Assembly: GCA_965246795.1 (NCBI GenBank)
Contig: CBDFFN010000022.1
Span: forward strand, 218,759-282,758
From: JAJXWB01 sp965246795
GTDB lineage: Bacteria; Pseudomonadota; Alphaproteobacteria; Rhizobiales; Beijerinckiaceae
Length of the DNA: 64,000 nucleotides
Direction of reading: 5' to 3'
The notes under the pieces are model-generated. The model worked only from the letters and a program-made list of their open reading frames with translations. It was not told where the DNA came from and ran no database searches. Positions 29,727 through 38,995 of the stretch are shown here, in pieces. The position numbers were made by a program, and so were the translations under genes. Position 1 is the stretch's first letter, and each line of letters begins with the position of its first letter.

Positions 29727-31262
29727 CTACAACGGAATGTTGTCGTGCTTCTTCCAGGGATTTTCGAGCTCCTTGTGCCGCAGCAGCGCCAACGCGCGCG
29801 CGATGCGGCGGCGCGTCGAATGCGGCAAGATCACCTCGTCGATATAGCCGCGCTCGGCAGCGACGAAGGGCGATAGGAAACGCTCCTCGTACTCCTTCGT
29901 GCGCTGCGCGATCTTTTCGGCATCGCCGATATCCTGCCGAAAAATGATCTCAACAGCGCCCTTCGCGCCCATCACAGCGATCTGTGCCGTCGGCCAGGCG
30001 TAATTGAAGTCGCCGCGCAGATGCTTTGACGCCATGACGTCGTAGGCGCCGCCAAAGGCCTTCCGCGTGATGACGGTGACTTTCGGCACCGTCGCTTCGG
30101 CGTAGGCGAAGAGCAGTTTCGCGCCGTGCTTGATCAGCCCGCCATATTCCTGCGCGGTGCCCGGAAGAAAGCCCGGAACATCGACGAAGGTGACGATCGG
30201 AATGTTGAAGCAATCGCAGAAGCGCACGAAGCGCGCCGCCTTGCGCGAGGCGTCGATGTCGAGCACGCCCGCGAGCACCATCGGCTGGTTGGCGACGATG
30301 CCGACGGTGCGGCCTTCCATGCGCGCGAAGCCTGTTACGATGTTGCGCGCATGCGCCGCCTGGATTTCGAAGAAATCGCCTTCGTCGGCGATCTTCAGAA
30401 TCAATTCCTTGATGTCGTAGGGCTTGTTCGGATGACTTGGCACGAGCGTGTCGAGCGACATGTCGAGCCTGTCGCCTTCGTCGAAGGACGGCCATTCCGG
30501 AAGTGCATCGGTGTTCGACGACGGCAGGAAGTCGATCAGCCGCCGCATCTGTAAAAGCGCTTCGAGATCGTTGTCGTAAGCGTGATCCGCGATCGACGAT
30601 TTCGTCGTGTGGACGGAGGCGCCGCCAAGCTCCTCGGCCGTCACCGTCTCGTTCGTCACGGTCTTCACGACATCCGGACCGGTGACGAACATGTAGGAAG
30701 TGTCGCGGACCATGAAGATGAAGTCGGTCATCGCAGGCGAATAGACGTCGCCGCCTGCGCATGGCCCCATGATGACGGAAATCTGTGGGATGACGCCGGA
30801 CGCCAGCACGTTGCGTTGGAACACTTCGCCGTAACCGCCGAGCGCCGCGACGCCTTCCTGGATGCGCGCACCGCCGGCATCGAACAGGCCGATGATCGGC
30901 GCGCGGTTCTTCAGCGCCATGTCCTGCAGCTTGATGATCTTTTGCGCATGCGTCTCGCTGAGAGAACCGCCGAAGACGGTGAAATCTTTTGCGAACACGA
31001 AGACCGCGCGGCCGTTGACGGTGCCCCAGCCGGTGACGACGCCATCACCGGGAATCTTCTCGGCCTTGTCCATGCCGAAGTCGACGCAGCGATGCTGCAC
31101 GAACATGTCGAATTCTTCGAACGATCCGTGGTCGAGCAGGAGTTCGATCCGCTCGCGCGCGGTGAGCTTGCCCTTGGCATGCTGCGCCTCGACGCGCCTG
31201 ATGCCGCCGCCCTGCCGCGCACCTTCACGGCGCTTTTCGAGTGTGTCGAGAATGTCTTTCAT
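29727..31262 (-). CDS. pccB: propionyl-CoA carboxylase beta (carboxyltransferase) subunit
   Basis: Biotin-dependent acyl-CoA carboxylase carboxyltransferase subunit, 511 residues, which transfers CO2 from carboxybiotin to propionyl-CoA to form methylmalonyl-CoA. N-terminal half signatures include VIMGPCAGGDVYSPAMTDF and C-terminal half VDVPGFLPGTAQEYGGLI and the oxyanion region KAFGGAYDVMASKHL. The ATG at 31262 gives the normal N-terminus MKDILDTLEKRREGA; longer open frame upstream is spurious. No alpha (biotin carboxylase) gene is adjacent. Distinction from acetyl-CoA-specific homologues rests on overall similarity only. Confidence 0.92.
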   Translation of the reverse strand: MKDILDTLEKRREGARQGGGIRRVEAQHAKGKLTARERIELLLDHGSFEEFDMFVQHRCVDFGMDKAEKIPGDGVVTGWGTVNGRAVFVFAKDFTVFGGSLSETHAQKIIKLQDMALKNRAPIIGLFDAGGARIQEGVAALGGYGEVFQRNVLASGVIPQISVIMGPCAGGDVYSPAMTDFIFMVRDTSYMFVTGPDVVKTVTNETVTAEELGGASVHTTKSSIADHAYDNDLEALLQMRRLIDFLPSSNTDALPEWPSFDEGDRLDMSLDTLVPSHPNKPYDIKELILKIADEGDFFEIQAAHARNIVTGFARMEGRTVGIVANQPMVLAGVLDIDASRKAARFVRFCDCFNIPIVTFVDVPGFLPGTAQEYGGLIKHGAKLLFAYAEATVPKVTVITRKAFGGAYDVMASKHLRGDFNYAWPTAQIAVMGAKGAVEIIFRQDIGDAEKIAQRTKEYEERFLSPFVAAERGYIDEVILPHSTRRRIARALALLRHKELENPWKKHDNIPL

Positions 31263-31365
31263 GCGGCGTCCGGCAGGGTGATGCCGCGTGTTAGCAACCC
31301 CTGCCGCAGGGGGCAAACGCCCGGTTGGGTCTGCTTTATGGAAGCGGAGCGCCTTGCCTGCCGCG

Positions 31366-32364
31366 TCAGCCGAGCGCTTCAACTCCTGCGAGCAAAGCTG
31401 CGCTAACGCTAAGGCCAGATTTGCGTGCCCTCTCGCGCAGTGCAAGCCTTCGTGAACCGGGAAGGCGCGTGCCGTCCTGCGTATCGATGGCCGCAGCAAG
31501 TGCGCCAAAACGGTCGAGCGCGTCCGGACCGAAAGCGTCGGGATCGAAGGTGAGGATCAGCTGCCCGGTGCCCGGCGGCCCGCCTTTGTCATCGAGGAAC
31601 GACGACGCGTCGGCAGCGTAGTTCGCACCGACGAGGCCGGCGGCGAGCAGCTCGACCATCAGCGCGAGCGCCGTGCCTTTCGCATCGCCGAGCGGCACCA
31701 TCGTGCCCGCGAGCGCGGCCTGCGCATCGGTCGTCGGTCGCCCGTCGGCATCGAGCGCCCAACCCTCGGGGATCGCTTCGCCGCGCCCCTTTGCCGCGAG
31801 AATGTTGCCGCGTGCGACTTTCGACAACGACAGATCAACGACGATCGGCGCGCGGCCGGGCAGGGGGCATGCAAACGCAATCGGATTGGTGCCGAACACG
31901 GCAGTGCGGCCGCCCCACGGCGCCATCGCGGCCGGCGTGTTTGCGAAGAGCATTGCGACGAGCCCATGTTCGGCAAGTCGCTCGACCGGCGCACCTGCAA
32001 CGCCCGCATGATGCGAGCGGCGGATCGCTGCACTCGCGACACCCACGGCGCGCGCAATTGCCGGGAGCTGTGCAACCGCGAGATCGATCGCGGGATAGGC
32101 AAAGCCATGCGCGGCATCGACTGTGAGAACGGCTGGTCGCGGTTGCGTTGCAACAGGCGTCGCGAAGCCGTCGATCTTTCCGATTTTCGCCTGCGCGGCG
32201 TAACTCGCGATGCGCGAGAGGCCGTGACCCTTCAGGCCATCGGCTTCCGCAGCGACCAGTGCGCGCGCGACGATCACCGCATTGGTCTCGCTGGTGCGGC
32301 AGCGCACGAGTGCCGCGGCGACAAGCGCCTCCGCGTCGGCTATCGTGATCGTCTTGTCGCTCAT
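31366..32364 (-). CDS. Ldh-family (malate/L-lactate/sulfolactate type) dehydrogenase
   Basis: NAD(P)H-dependent oxidoreductase of the Ldh_2 family, 332 residues, a fold unrelated to classical lactate dehydrogenases. The catalytic His lies in RRSHHAGVAG and the cofactor-binding region contains GTNPIAFACPLP and DLSLSKVARGNILAA. Members act on 2-oxo or 2-hydroxy acids, ureidoglycolate, sulfolactate or cyclic imino acids, so the substrate cannot be named. Its ATG overlaps the hpnE stop (ATGA), making it the last gene of the hopanoid operon. Whether it has a lipid-related role is open. Confidence 0.85.
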   Translation of the reverse strand: MSDKTITIADAEALVAAALVRCRTSETNAVIVARALVAAEADGLKGHGLSRIASYAAQAKIGKIDGFATPVATQPRPAVLTVDAAHGFAYPAIDLAVAQLPAIARAVGVASAAIRRSHHAGVAGAPVERLAEHGLVAMLFANTPAAMAPWGGRTAVFGTNPIAFACPLPGRAPIVVDLSLSKVARGNILAAKGRGEAIPEGWALDADGRPTTDAQAALAGTMVPLGDAKGTALALMVELLAAGLVGANYAADASSFLDDKGGPPGTGQLILTFDPDAFGPDALDRFGALAAAIDTQDGTRLPGSRRLALRERARKSGLSVSAALLAGVEALG

Positions 32365-33602
32365 GCTGTCCTCGCTAATTCCGCTGCGCGATCACCGGAG
32401 CGGATGGCGCCTTCGATCGTCGCGGGCAGCCCCGTCTGCGTCCAGTCGCCGGCGAGAAACAGATTGCGCCAGCGTGTCGTCGCGGGCGGTCGTCGTCGAT
32501 CCTGCGCCGGTGTCGCCGCGAAGGTCGCGCGTTTTTCCTTCACGATCTGCCACGGCGGCATGTCCTGCGACAGACCGGTGATGGCGGCGACTTCGGTCCA
32601 GATTTTCTGTGCCAGTTCTTCGCGTGGCGCATCGATATGCGCGTCCGCGGCGCTGACGGTGACGGACAGCCGGTCGTGAAAGCCAAAGAGCCATTCGCTC
32701 AAACCGCCGATGAGGCCGGTGAGCAAAGGCAGGCCCTTCGGCGGCAACGCGGCGAAATGCGCATTGAGGATGGCGCGGTGTTCGTCGGGTGCGGTTAGGT
32801 CGGGCACAAGTTCCGTGGCAACCCACGGCGGCACGGCAAGGACGACGCGATCGCCTTTGGCGAGATCGATGACGTCGTTGCCGGATGCGAAGCCGATAAG
32901 CGCGCTCTCGGCGAAGCGCACGCCGCGCACGCGTGCGCCGAAGCGGACCTCGGCACCGTCTTTTGCAAGCGTCGCGAGGGCAGGATCGATGAAGGCCGGC
33001 CCAAGTCCGTCGCGCGCCACGCGTGGCCGCGATGCAGCGCCACCGGCGCCGAGACTTTCACGCATGACAGCAGCGGCGAGTTTTGCCGAGGCCTCGTCGA
33101 GTTTTGTGTTCAGCGCGGAAACGAACACAGGTTCCCACAGATGCGTCCACGCGCGGCCGCGCTTGCGCATTGTCGCAGCGATGGTGGCGTCGTCATCGGC
33201 GCGCAGGAGCTTTGCGCCATCGAGATACTCTCCGAAAGACGTGCCCGGCACGCGGCGGCCGGAGGCAAGAATCCACCACGGAATACGACCGGCGTTCGGC
33301 TTGATCTGCCAACGTGAGCTGTCGCGCAGATGGGCGAAGTCGAAGACGCATTCTTCGGGTCCGACAAGCGCATCGCGCGCGCCAATCCGCTGAAGAAAAG
33401 CGTACGCGGCGTGATTGCCGGAAAGCAGCAGGTGATTGCCGTTGTCGATCGTGAGCCCAAGGCTCGGATCGAAATACGAACGGCAGCGGCCGCCCGCCAG
33501 ACGCGCGGCCTCGTGCACAATGACACGATGCGTCGGCGCGAGTTTCGTCGCTGCGGCGAGGCCCGCGAGCCCCGCGCCGATGACATGGACGGTCGTCGTC
33601 AC
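32361..33602 (-). CDS. hpnE: hydroxysqualene dehydroxylase HpnE
   Basis: FAD-dependent amine-oxidase-fold enzyme, 413 residues, which reduces hydroxysqualene to squalene, last step of the HpnCDE route. The Rossmann GAGLAG at residues 9-14 and the C-terminal FAD segment FLAGDWTQTGLPATIEGAI, including the Thr-Gln-Thr-Gly turn, match the HpnE family. The start is GTG and overlaps the hpnD stop (GTGA); the stop overlaps the next gene's ATG. The neighbours hpnC and hpnD make the assignment firm against carotenoid desaturases of the same superfamily. Confidence 0.94.
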   Translation of the reverse strand: MTTTVHVIGAGLAGLAAATKLAPTHRVIVHEAARLAGGRCRSYFDPSLGLTIDNGNHLLLSGNHAAYAFLQRIGARDALVGPEECVFDFAHLRDSSRWQIKPNAGRIPWWILASGRRVPGTSFGEYLDGAKLLRADDDATIAATMRKRGRAWTHLWEPVFVSALNTKLDEASAKLAAAVMRESLGAGGAASRPRVARDGLGPAFIDPALATLAKDGAEVRFGARVRGVRFAESALIGFASGNDVIDLAKGDRVVLAVPPWVATELVPDLTAPDEHRAILNAHFAALPPKGLPLLTGLIGGLSEWLFGFHDRLSVTVSAADAHIDAPREELAQKIWTEVAAITGLSQDMPPWQIVKEKRATFAATPAQDRRRPPATTRWRNLFLAGDWTQTGLPATIEGAIRSGDRAAELARTA

Positions 33603-34447
33603 GGAATGGCGTAACGCAGAACCGCGCCCAGCAGCCGCAGCTTATTGACGCCGACGCGTTTGCGTGGCGGCGCGAAGCCGCGCGCCTCGACGCGACGAAG
33701 CACATCGGCATAAGCGCACGCCATTAGGCGCGGCGCCTTTACCGCGGCGCGGGGTGAGGCATCCATGATCGCATTGGCTTGCGCGAAATGCGCCTCCGCA
33801 TCCGCGATGAGCCCGGCGCAGGCGCGGCCCAGTGCAGGGTGTGCGGCGACCGCTTGCGGATCGCGTGGCGCGATCCCGGCATCGTCGAGATTTTCCCGCG
33901 CGAGGTAGAGGCGACCGATATCGGCGTCGTCGTCGATGTCGCGCAGAATGTTGGTGAGCTGTAGCGCGCGGCCGAGATGATGCGCGAGTTGACGTCCCGG
34001 TTCGCGCTCCATGCCGAAGATAGGGGTGGAGAGCCGACCGACCGCGCTCGCGACACGATCGCAATACAGATCGAGCGTCGCACGATCTGGTGCCACAACA
34101 GGCCCGCGCAGATCCATTTCCATGCCGTCGATGACGGCTAGAAAGTCCTGCTTCTCGATTGCGAAGCGTGCGAGATGTGGCGCGAGCGGCTGTGTCCGGA
34201 CGCCGGGTTCGCCGCGATAGAGCGCGTCGATCTCGCCGCGCCAGGCGTCCATCTCGGCCTGTGGGTCTCCGCCAGGGTTTTGCTGTTGCCAATCGCCATC
34301 GGCGACATCGTCGACCGCGCGGCAGAAATCATAGACCGCGTACATCGCCTCGCGCTTTTCGCGCGGCAGGATGCGCATCCCTGCATAGAAGGACGATCCG
34401 GAAGCGCCGTGCGAAAGCGTCGGCGGCGTGCTGGTCTGCGCGGTCAC
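33599..34447 (-). CDS. hpnD: presqualene diphosphate synthase HpnD
   Basis: Trans-isoprenyl diphosphate synthase, 282 residues, condensing two farnesyl diphosphates to presqualene diphosphate. The two Asp-rich magnesium motifs are DDVAD at 46-50 and DIDDD at about 170-174 (NILRDIDDDADIGRLYLA). The GTG at 34447 is chosen because it overlaps the hpnC stop (GTGA) and yields the standard length; the frame runs on upstream by chance. In the HpnCDE pathway its product is the substrate of HpnC. Confidence 0.95.
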   Translation of the reverse strand: MTAQTSTPPTLSHGASGSSFYAGMRILPREKREAMYAVYDFCRAVDDVADGDWQQQNPGGDPQAEMDAWRGEIDALYRGEPGVRTQPLAPHLARFAIEKQDFLAVIDGMEMDLRGPVVAPDRATLDLYCDRVASAVGRLSTPIFGMEREPGRQLAHHLGRALQLTNILRDIDDDADIGRLYLARENLDDAGIAPRDPQAVAAHPALGRACAGLIADAEAHFAQANAIMDASPRAAVKAPRLMACAYADVLRRVEARGFAPPRKRVGVNKLRLLGAVLRYAIP

Positions 34448-35298
34448 GCGGCGTTTCGCAGGAAGGGATGGCGCACGAGCCGCGCCATCGCAGCGAGCGC
34501 CGCGGTGATCGCGAAGGACGCTTTCGACGCATGCACGGTGTCGGACAGGGGATCGCGTGTATGGAGACCGGTATTTAGTCGCTCCGCGAGGCTCTGGATC
34601 GCAGCGACTTCGCAGGCAAGCCGAACGTCTCGAATGCCGCTCGTAAAACGCCGGCTTTCGTCGAGCAGCGTGTCGGTGCGCTGCACGATGTCGAGCAACG
34701 CGGCACGCAGCATCGGAGACGCTCGCGGCGCGTCGAGCATCGCGACCTCCGCGCCGTGCTTGGCGAGGATATCTTGCGGCAGATAAACACGGTCCAGCGC
34801 GCGAAAATCCTTCGCGCAATCCTGCACGTGATTGATGATCTGCAGCGCGGCGCAAAGCGCATCGTTGGCGGGCCAGAGCGTCGGGCTTTCACCATGCACG
34901 TCGAGCACGAAGCGCCCCACAGGCATCGCCGAAAGCCGGCAATAGGCGATGAGATCATCCCAGTCGGCGTATCGCGTCTTCCTCGCGTCGAGCCGGAAAG
35001 CCGCGAGAAGATCGAGCGCGTGCTGCGCGGAGAGTTTTTTCTCCGCGAGCACTTGCTTCAACGGCGCGGAAACATCCGATGCCGGCATGTCGCCCGTCAG
35101 TTCCGCCGCCATACGGTCGAGCAAATCAATTTTCGCCGCAGACGGCAGATCTGGATGGTCGGCGATATCGTCACCGGTGCGAACGAAATCGTAGAAGGCA
35201 ATCACAGCCGGACGATGCCGTGCCGCAAGCAGGCTCGCGACGGGAAAATTCTCGTCTTTATGCGTCTTGCCGGAACGCAGTGCAGCCAGATCGGTCAC
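34444..35298 (-). CDS. hpnC: hydroxysqualene synthase HpnC
   Basis: Squalene/phytoene synthase homologue, 284 residues, converting presqualene diphosphate to hydroxysqualene. The first Asp motif is DDIAD at 43-47 and the second is DCAKD at 160-164 (NHVQDCAKDFRALDRVYLP). The start is GTG overlapping the hpnA stop. HpnC is distinguished from its paralogue HpnD by its N-terminal KTHKDENFPVAS segment and by gene order. Confidence 0.95.
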   Translation of the reverse strand: MTDLAALRSGKTHKDENFPVASLLAARHRPAVIAFYDFVRTGDDIADHPDLPSAAKIDLLDRMAAELTGDMPASDVSAPLKQVLAEKKLSAQHALDLLAAFRLDARKTRYADWDDLIAYCRLSAMPVGRFVLDVHGESPTLWPANDALCAALQIINHVQDCAKDFRALDRVYLPQDILAKHGAEVAMLDAPRASPMLRAALLDIVQRTDTLLDESRRFTSGIRDVRLACEVAAIQSLAERLNTGLHTRDPLSDTVHASKASFAITAALAAMARLVRHPFLRNAA

Positions 35299-36398
35299 AG
35301 CACGTATCCTGCATCACGAAACCAGTTGATCGCGTCAGCCAGAGCGAGCGTGTAGGGCCGCGAGCGATAACCGAGCTCCAGTCGCGCTTTCGCATCGGAG
35401 AAGAACATGTGTTTTTGCGCCATGCGCAGTCCATCGCGCGTCACGAACGGCTCGCGCCGCGTGACCTTCGCAAGCGCTTCCGCGGCAAATGCGAGCGGCA
35501 CGAGCGGCGCGATCGGCAAACGTATCCTTGGCGGGCGACGTCCGGTGCGCAAAGCGATTTCGCCCAACATCTGCGAAAGTGCGACGTTGTCTCCGCCGAG
35601 AATGTAGCGTTCGCCGATGCGCCCGCGCGCAAGTGCCGAAAGATGCCCGTCGGCGACATCATCGACATGCGCAATGTTAAGGCCGGTGTCGACAAAGGCC
35701 GGCATGCGTCCGCGCGACGCCTCGACAATGATGCGGCCGGTCGGTGTCGGCCGCACATCGCATGGCCCGATCGGCGTCGACGGATTGACGATCACCGCCG
35801 GCAGTTTCTGACCATCGATCATCGACTCGACGAGGCGCTCGGCTAGAACCTTGCTGCGCTTGTAGGCGCCGATGGCCTGTTCGGGCCCGAGCGGCCGAGT
35901 TTCGTCCGCAAGATGGCCTTCGTCGATGGCAAGCGTCGCGACACTGCTCGTGTAGACGATGCGCTCGACGCACGCGCGTAGCGCCTCTTCCATAATGATG
36001 CGCGTGCCATCGACATTCGAGCGTACGAGTTCCGCCGGGTTCGGCGACCAAAGACGATAATCTGCGGCGCAATGGATGAGGTAGCGCACATCGAGAAGCG
36101 CTGCGGCAATCGAGGCGCGGTCGCGCAGATCGCCAATGACGGCCTCGTCGGCGGCATCGAGATTGCGGCGGTTGGAATTCGCGCGCGTCAGAACACGAAT
36201 GCGCGCGCCGTTCGCGCGCAATCGCCGCGCAACTGCCGCGCCGAGAAATCCCGTAGCCCCTGTGACGAGGAACAGATCTTCGCGCGAAGTCGGAAGCGAC
36301 GGCATCGTGCGCGCCGCGAACATGTCGTCGTCCGCGCCGTCCGGACAGGCATCGGACGGATTGGCAGGTCGCATGCGCGTCGCGTCCATCGCACTCAC
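35295..36398 (-). CDS. hpnA: hopanoid-associated NAD-dependent sugar epimerase HpnA
   Basis: Extended short-chain dehydrogenase, 367 residues, with the Rossmann motif GATGFLG at about 47-53 and the catalytic Tyr-x-x-x-Lys in GAYKRSK, preceded by YTSSVATL. HpnA proteins are linked genetically to hopanoid loci and are thought to modify the sugar head group. The GTG at 36398 is preferred over one at 36413: it forms the same GTGA overlap as the neighbours and has GGGAGAG 6 bases before it. A non-conserved stretch of about 40 residues precedes the Rossmann fold. No hpnB or squalene-hopene cyclase gene lies in the window. Confidence 0.9.
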   Translation of the reverse strand: MSAMDATRMRPANPSDACPDGADDDMFAARTMPSLPTSREDLFLVTGATGFLGAAVARRLRANGARIRVLTRANSNRRNLDAADEAVIGDLRDRASIAAALLDVRYLIHCAADYRLWSPNPAELVRSNVDGTRIIMEEALRACVERIVYTSSVATLAIDEGHLADETRPLGPEQAIGAYKRSKVLAERLVESMIDGQKLPAVIVNPSTPIGPCDVRPTPTGRIIVEASRGRMPAFVDTGLNIAHVDDVADGHLSALARGRIGERYILGGDNVALSQMLGEIALRTGRRPPRIRLPIAPLVPLAFAAEALAKVTRREPFVTRDGLRMAQKHMFFSDAKARLELGYRSRPYTLALADAINWFRDAGYVL

Positions 36399-37381
36399 GA
36401 TGTGCTCTCCCACGCTGCAAGTAGACCGCGTAGCGCCGCGACGAAAGCGAGTGGCTGGTCGATCATCACATGATGATAGGCTTCGGGCACTTCGACATAG
36501 GCCGTGCCCGCCGGCATCAGGCCAAGCGTGTATGCCGCATCTTCGGGCCGCATGAGTTCGGAAAGGCCGCCGCGCATCAGCGCCGTCGCGCAGGTCGCGC
36601 GCGTCAGCACGCCCGTAAGATCAGGCAGCTTGAAATCCCGCCACAGAAACGGATCGAAGCGCCAGGTCCAACCGTCGCCGCCACCATCTGGGCGCGGCGC
36701 GCGCTTCAGCGCCTCTCGCGCGATCATGTCGGCGATGTAGAGATTTTCGCAGGGCTGCGTCGGCGCGAGGCGGAAGCGCGCAAGCGCCGTCTCCAGCGAG
36801 GGATAGACGTTGTGCGGGCGCAACTCGTTGGGGCGGCGCGGCTTCTCACCGCGCGCCTTGCGCCGTGCTTCGCGCCGCTCCGGCGAGGAGAAGGGTGAGT
36901 CGACGAGCACGATTCCGGAAAATTGCGCCCCGTGGCGCGCGGCGGTTTCGGCCAGTGGAAACGAACCGAAGGAATGGCCGACGGCAACCGGCTTGCGCGG
37001 GCCTGCGAACAATCCCGCCGCTTCGCTTACCGCCATCACTTCGGCTGCGAACTCTTCGAGCGTGTAGGTTGGACGCCAGTCCGACGATCCCATGCCGGAC
37101 CAGGACAATGCGGCCACGCGGTAGCGCTCTGCGAAAAAGGGCGCGATCATGCGCCACCATCCCGCGTGTGCGCCATTGCCATGCAAGAGCAACAGGCCGG
37201 GCGTTCCGAGAGAGCCCCAGGTCATGGTCTCGATAGCAGCCCCGGCGACCGTCACCATGCTGCGCTCAGGTGCATAGGCAATTGCCCGCTCGAACCAGGC
37301 TGGCGCCGGCGGCACCGCGCCACCGAATTGCGCCAGGGGCGAGTGCAGGCGCGGATCCCTAAGCGGGGCGGAGGCGTCCAT
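36395..37381 (-). CDS. alpha/beta hydrolase at the head of the hopanoid operon
   Basis: Alpha/beta-hydrolase fold protein, 328 residues, with the nucleophile elbow GHSFGS (Ser137), the oxyanion region LLHGNGAHAGWW and a late catalytic-type His in EAYHHVMIDQP. No signal peptide is seen, so it should be cytoplasmic. The ATG at 37381 follows AAGGG by 7 bases. Its TGA overlaps the GTG of hpnA, placing it first in the hpnACDE operon. It resembles haloalkane-dehalogenase/esterase-like enzymes in general, but no specific function is recognised; removal of an acyl or other ester from a hopanoid or isoprenoid intermediate is speculation. Confidence 0.85.
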   Translation of the reverse strand: MDASAPLRDPRLHSPLAQFGGAVPPAPAWFERAIAYAPERSMVTVAGAAIETMTWGSLGTPGLLLLHGNGAHAGWWRMIAPFFAERYRVAALSWSGMGSSDWRPTYTLEEFAAEVMAVSEAAGLFAGPRKPVAVGHSFGSFPLAETAARHGAQFSGIVLVDSPFSSPERREARRKARGEKPRRPNELRPHNVYPSLETALARFRLAPTQPCENLYIADMIAREALKRAPRPDGGGDGWTWRFDPFLWRDFKLPDLTGVLTRATCATALMRGGLSELMRPEDAAYTLGLMPAGTAYVEVPEAYHHVMIDQPLAFVAALRGLLAAWESTS

Positions 37382-37508
37382 GACCCGACCCTTTCGCAAC
37401 GCACAAGGCAGGGGTCAAGCGACGGGTGCATGCGTGAGGGCGGCGCTCCATTGCTCTGTCCGCGCTCACGTTGCTAAGAGCGTCCCAACGATCTGCGGAG
37501 GAATTTCG

Positions 37509-38507
37509 ATGAAGGCCATGCTCAGCCACACGCCGGGCGGTCCCGAGGCCCTTAAACTGGAGACAGTGCCGGACCCGGTGCCGAAGAAGGGCGAGGCCGT
37601 CATCGATATCCGCGCCTGCGGCGTGAATTTCCCAGACTTTCTGATTATCCAGGACAAGTACCAGTTCAAGCCGCAGCGCCCCTTCGCGCCGGGCAGCGAA
37701 GTGTCCGGCACGATCTCGGCCGTCGGCGAAGGCGTCACGGACGTGAAGGTCGGCGACCGCGTGCTTGCGTCGTCCGGACACGGCGGCATGGCGGAGAAAC
37801 TGCTGCTCGACGCGTGGCGCTGCCAGAAAATCCCTGACACGATGCCCTTCGATGTCGCTTCCGCGCTGCTGCTTACCTACGGCACGTCGCAGCATGCGCT
37901 GAAGGATCGCGCGAAGCTGAAGGCCGGCGAAACGCTGCTCGTACTGGGTGCGGCCGGCGGCGTCGGCCTCGCGGCAGTCGAACTCGGCAAGGCGATGGGC
38001 GCGCGCGTCGTCGGTGCCGTCTCGACGCAGGAAAAAGCCGACTTCGTGAAGAGCCGGGGCGCTGACGATTGCGTCGTCTATCCCACGGGTCCCTTCGACA
38101 AGGAGGGCACAAAGGCGCTGGCCGACGTGTTCAAGAAGGCAAGCGGCAAGGATGGCGCGGATGTCATCTACGACGGCGTCGGCGGCGATTATTCCGAAGC
38201 GTCGTTGCGCGCCATCGCCTGGGAAGGGCGCTTTCTCGTCGTCGGCTTTCCCGCCGGCATCGCGAAACTGCCGCTGAACCTTACGCTGCTCAAAGGCTGC
38301 GATGTTCTCGGCATCTTCTGGGGCGACTTCGTCCGCCGCTTCCCGCAGAAACATCAGGACAATGTCGACGAACTGATGCAGCTTTACGCGGACAAGAAGA
38401 TCAGCCCGCATATCTCCGAGACGTTCCCGCTGGAGAAATCCGGCGATGCGATTGCCTGGCTCGCAAGCCGCAAGGCGATGGGCAAGGTTGTCGTTACGGT
38501 GCCCTGA
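37509..38507 (+). CDS. zinc-independent quinone oxidoreductase (zeta-crystallin-like)
   Basis: Medium-chain dehydrogenase/reductase, 332 residues, of the NADPH:quinone oxidoreductase group. The cofactor motif GAAGGVGLAAVELG spans about 147-160. The Cys and His ligands of the zinc alcohol dehydrogenases are absent. The ATG at 37509 has a GGAGG site 6-7 bases upstream; the open frame further upstream is chance. It is divergent from the hydrolase-hpn operon (127-base spacer). With the two downstream acyl-CoA dehydrogenases it may belong to a fatty or dicarboxylic acid degradation cluster. Confidence 0.9.
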   Translation: MKAMLSHTPGGPEALKLETVPDPVPKKGEAVIDIRACGVNFPDFLIIQDKYQFKPQRPFAPGSEVSGTISAVGEGVTDVKVGDRVLASSGHGGMAEKLLLDAWRCQKIPDTMPFDVASALLLTYGTSQHALKDRAKLKAGETLLVLGAAGGVGLAAVELGKAMGARVVGAVSTQEKADFVKSRGADDCVVYPTGPFDKEGTKALADVFKKASGKDGADVIYDGVGGDYSEASLRAIAWEGRFLVVGFPAGIAKLPLNLTLLKGCDVLGIFWGDFVRRFPQKHQDNVDELMQLYADKKISPHISETFPLEKSGDAIAWLASRKAMGKVVVTVP

Positions 38508-38511
38508 GCCC

Positions 38512-38967
38512 GTGCGCGGGGGGATCGCTCTTGCTGCGCTTGCGTCGCTTGCGCTCACCGTCGGCGCGTTCGCGGCCGACGATGGTGCGGAGTGCATGCT
38601 GGGCGGCGCGGGCGTGAACCTCTGCGCAAAGGCGCGGGCGATTCAGAGCGAATATGCGCCGCGCATGCCGCTCGTCATCAGCCCCGGCGCGACGCTCGTG
38701 CTGATGACGGCGAGCGGCCCGACGCTGACGGCGCTTGCGACATGGGAACGCAGCCGCGCCGAGATCGAAAATTATCTGCGCGACGGCAATCTCACCATGA
38801 CGGATTTCGAAACGCGGCTGTCGGACGGCGGTCGGATTGTCGTTTGCAAAGAACCGCTGCTCACCGAATTTGTGAAACTCGGCGGCCACGTGAACTACCT
38901 CTACAAAAGCCGCGACAACGTCGCGCTGGCGGGCGCGCTGGTGCGCGATTGTCCGAACGTGCCGTGA
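38512..38967 (+). CDS. small secreted protein of unknown function
   Basis: I do not recognise this protein. From the GTG at 38512 it has 151 residues; a signal peptide is clear (MRGGIALAALASLALTVGAFA, of which about 21 residues would be removed, given here as the segment before ADDGAEC). The mature part has four cysteines (in GAEC, NLCAKA, VVCKEP and RDCPNVP) that could form two disulfides in the periplasm. It starts 5 bases after the oxidoreductase stop and ends 28 bases before the acyl-CoA dehydrogenase gene, so it is probably in the same transcript. Codon usage is like its neighbours. Confidence 0.75.
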   Translation: MRGGIALAALASLALTVGAFAADDGAECMLGGAGVNLCAKARAIQSEYAPRMPLVISPGATLVLMTASGPTLTALATWERSRAEIENYLRDGNLTMTDFETRLSDGGRIVVCKEPLLTEFVKLGGHVNYLYKSRDNVALAGALVRDCPNVP

Positions 38968-38995
38968 AGGCGAAATTTCCGGAGATACGAAGGCG

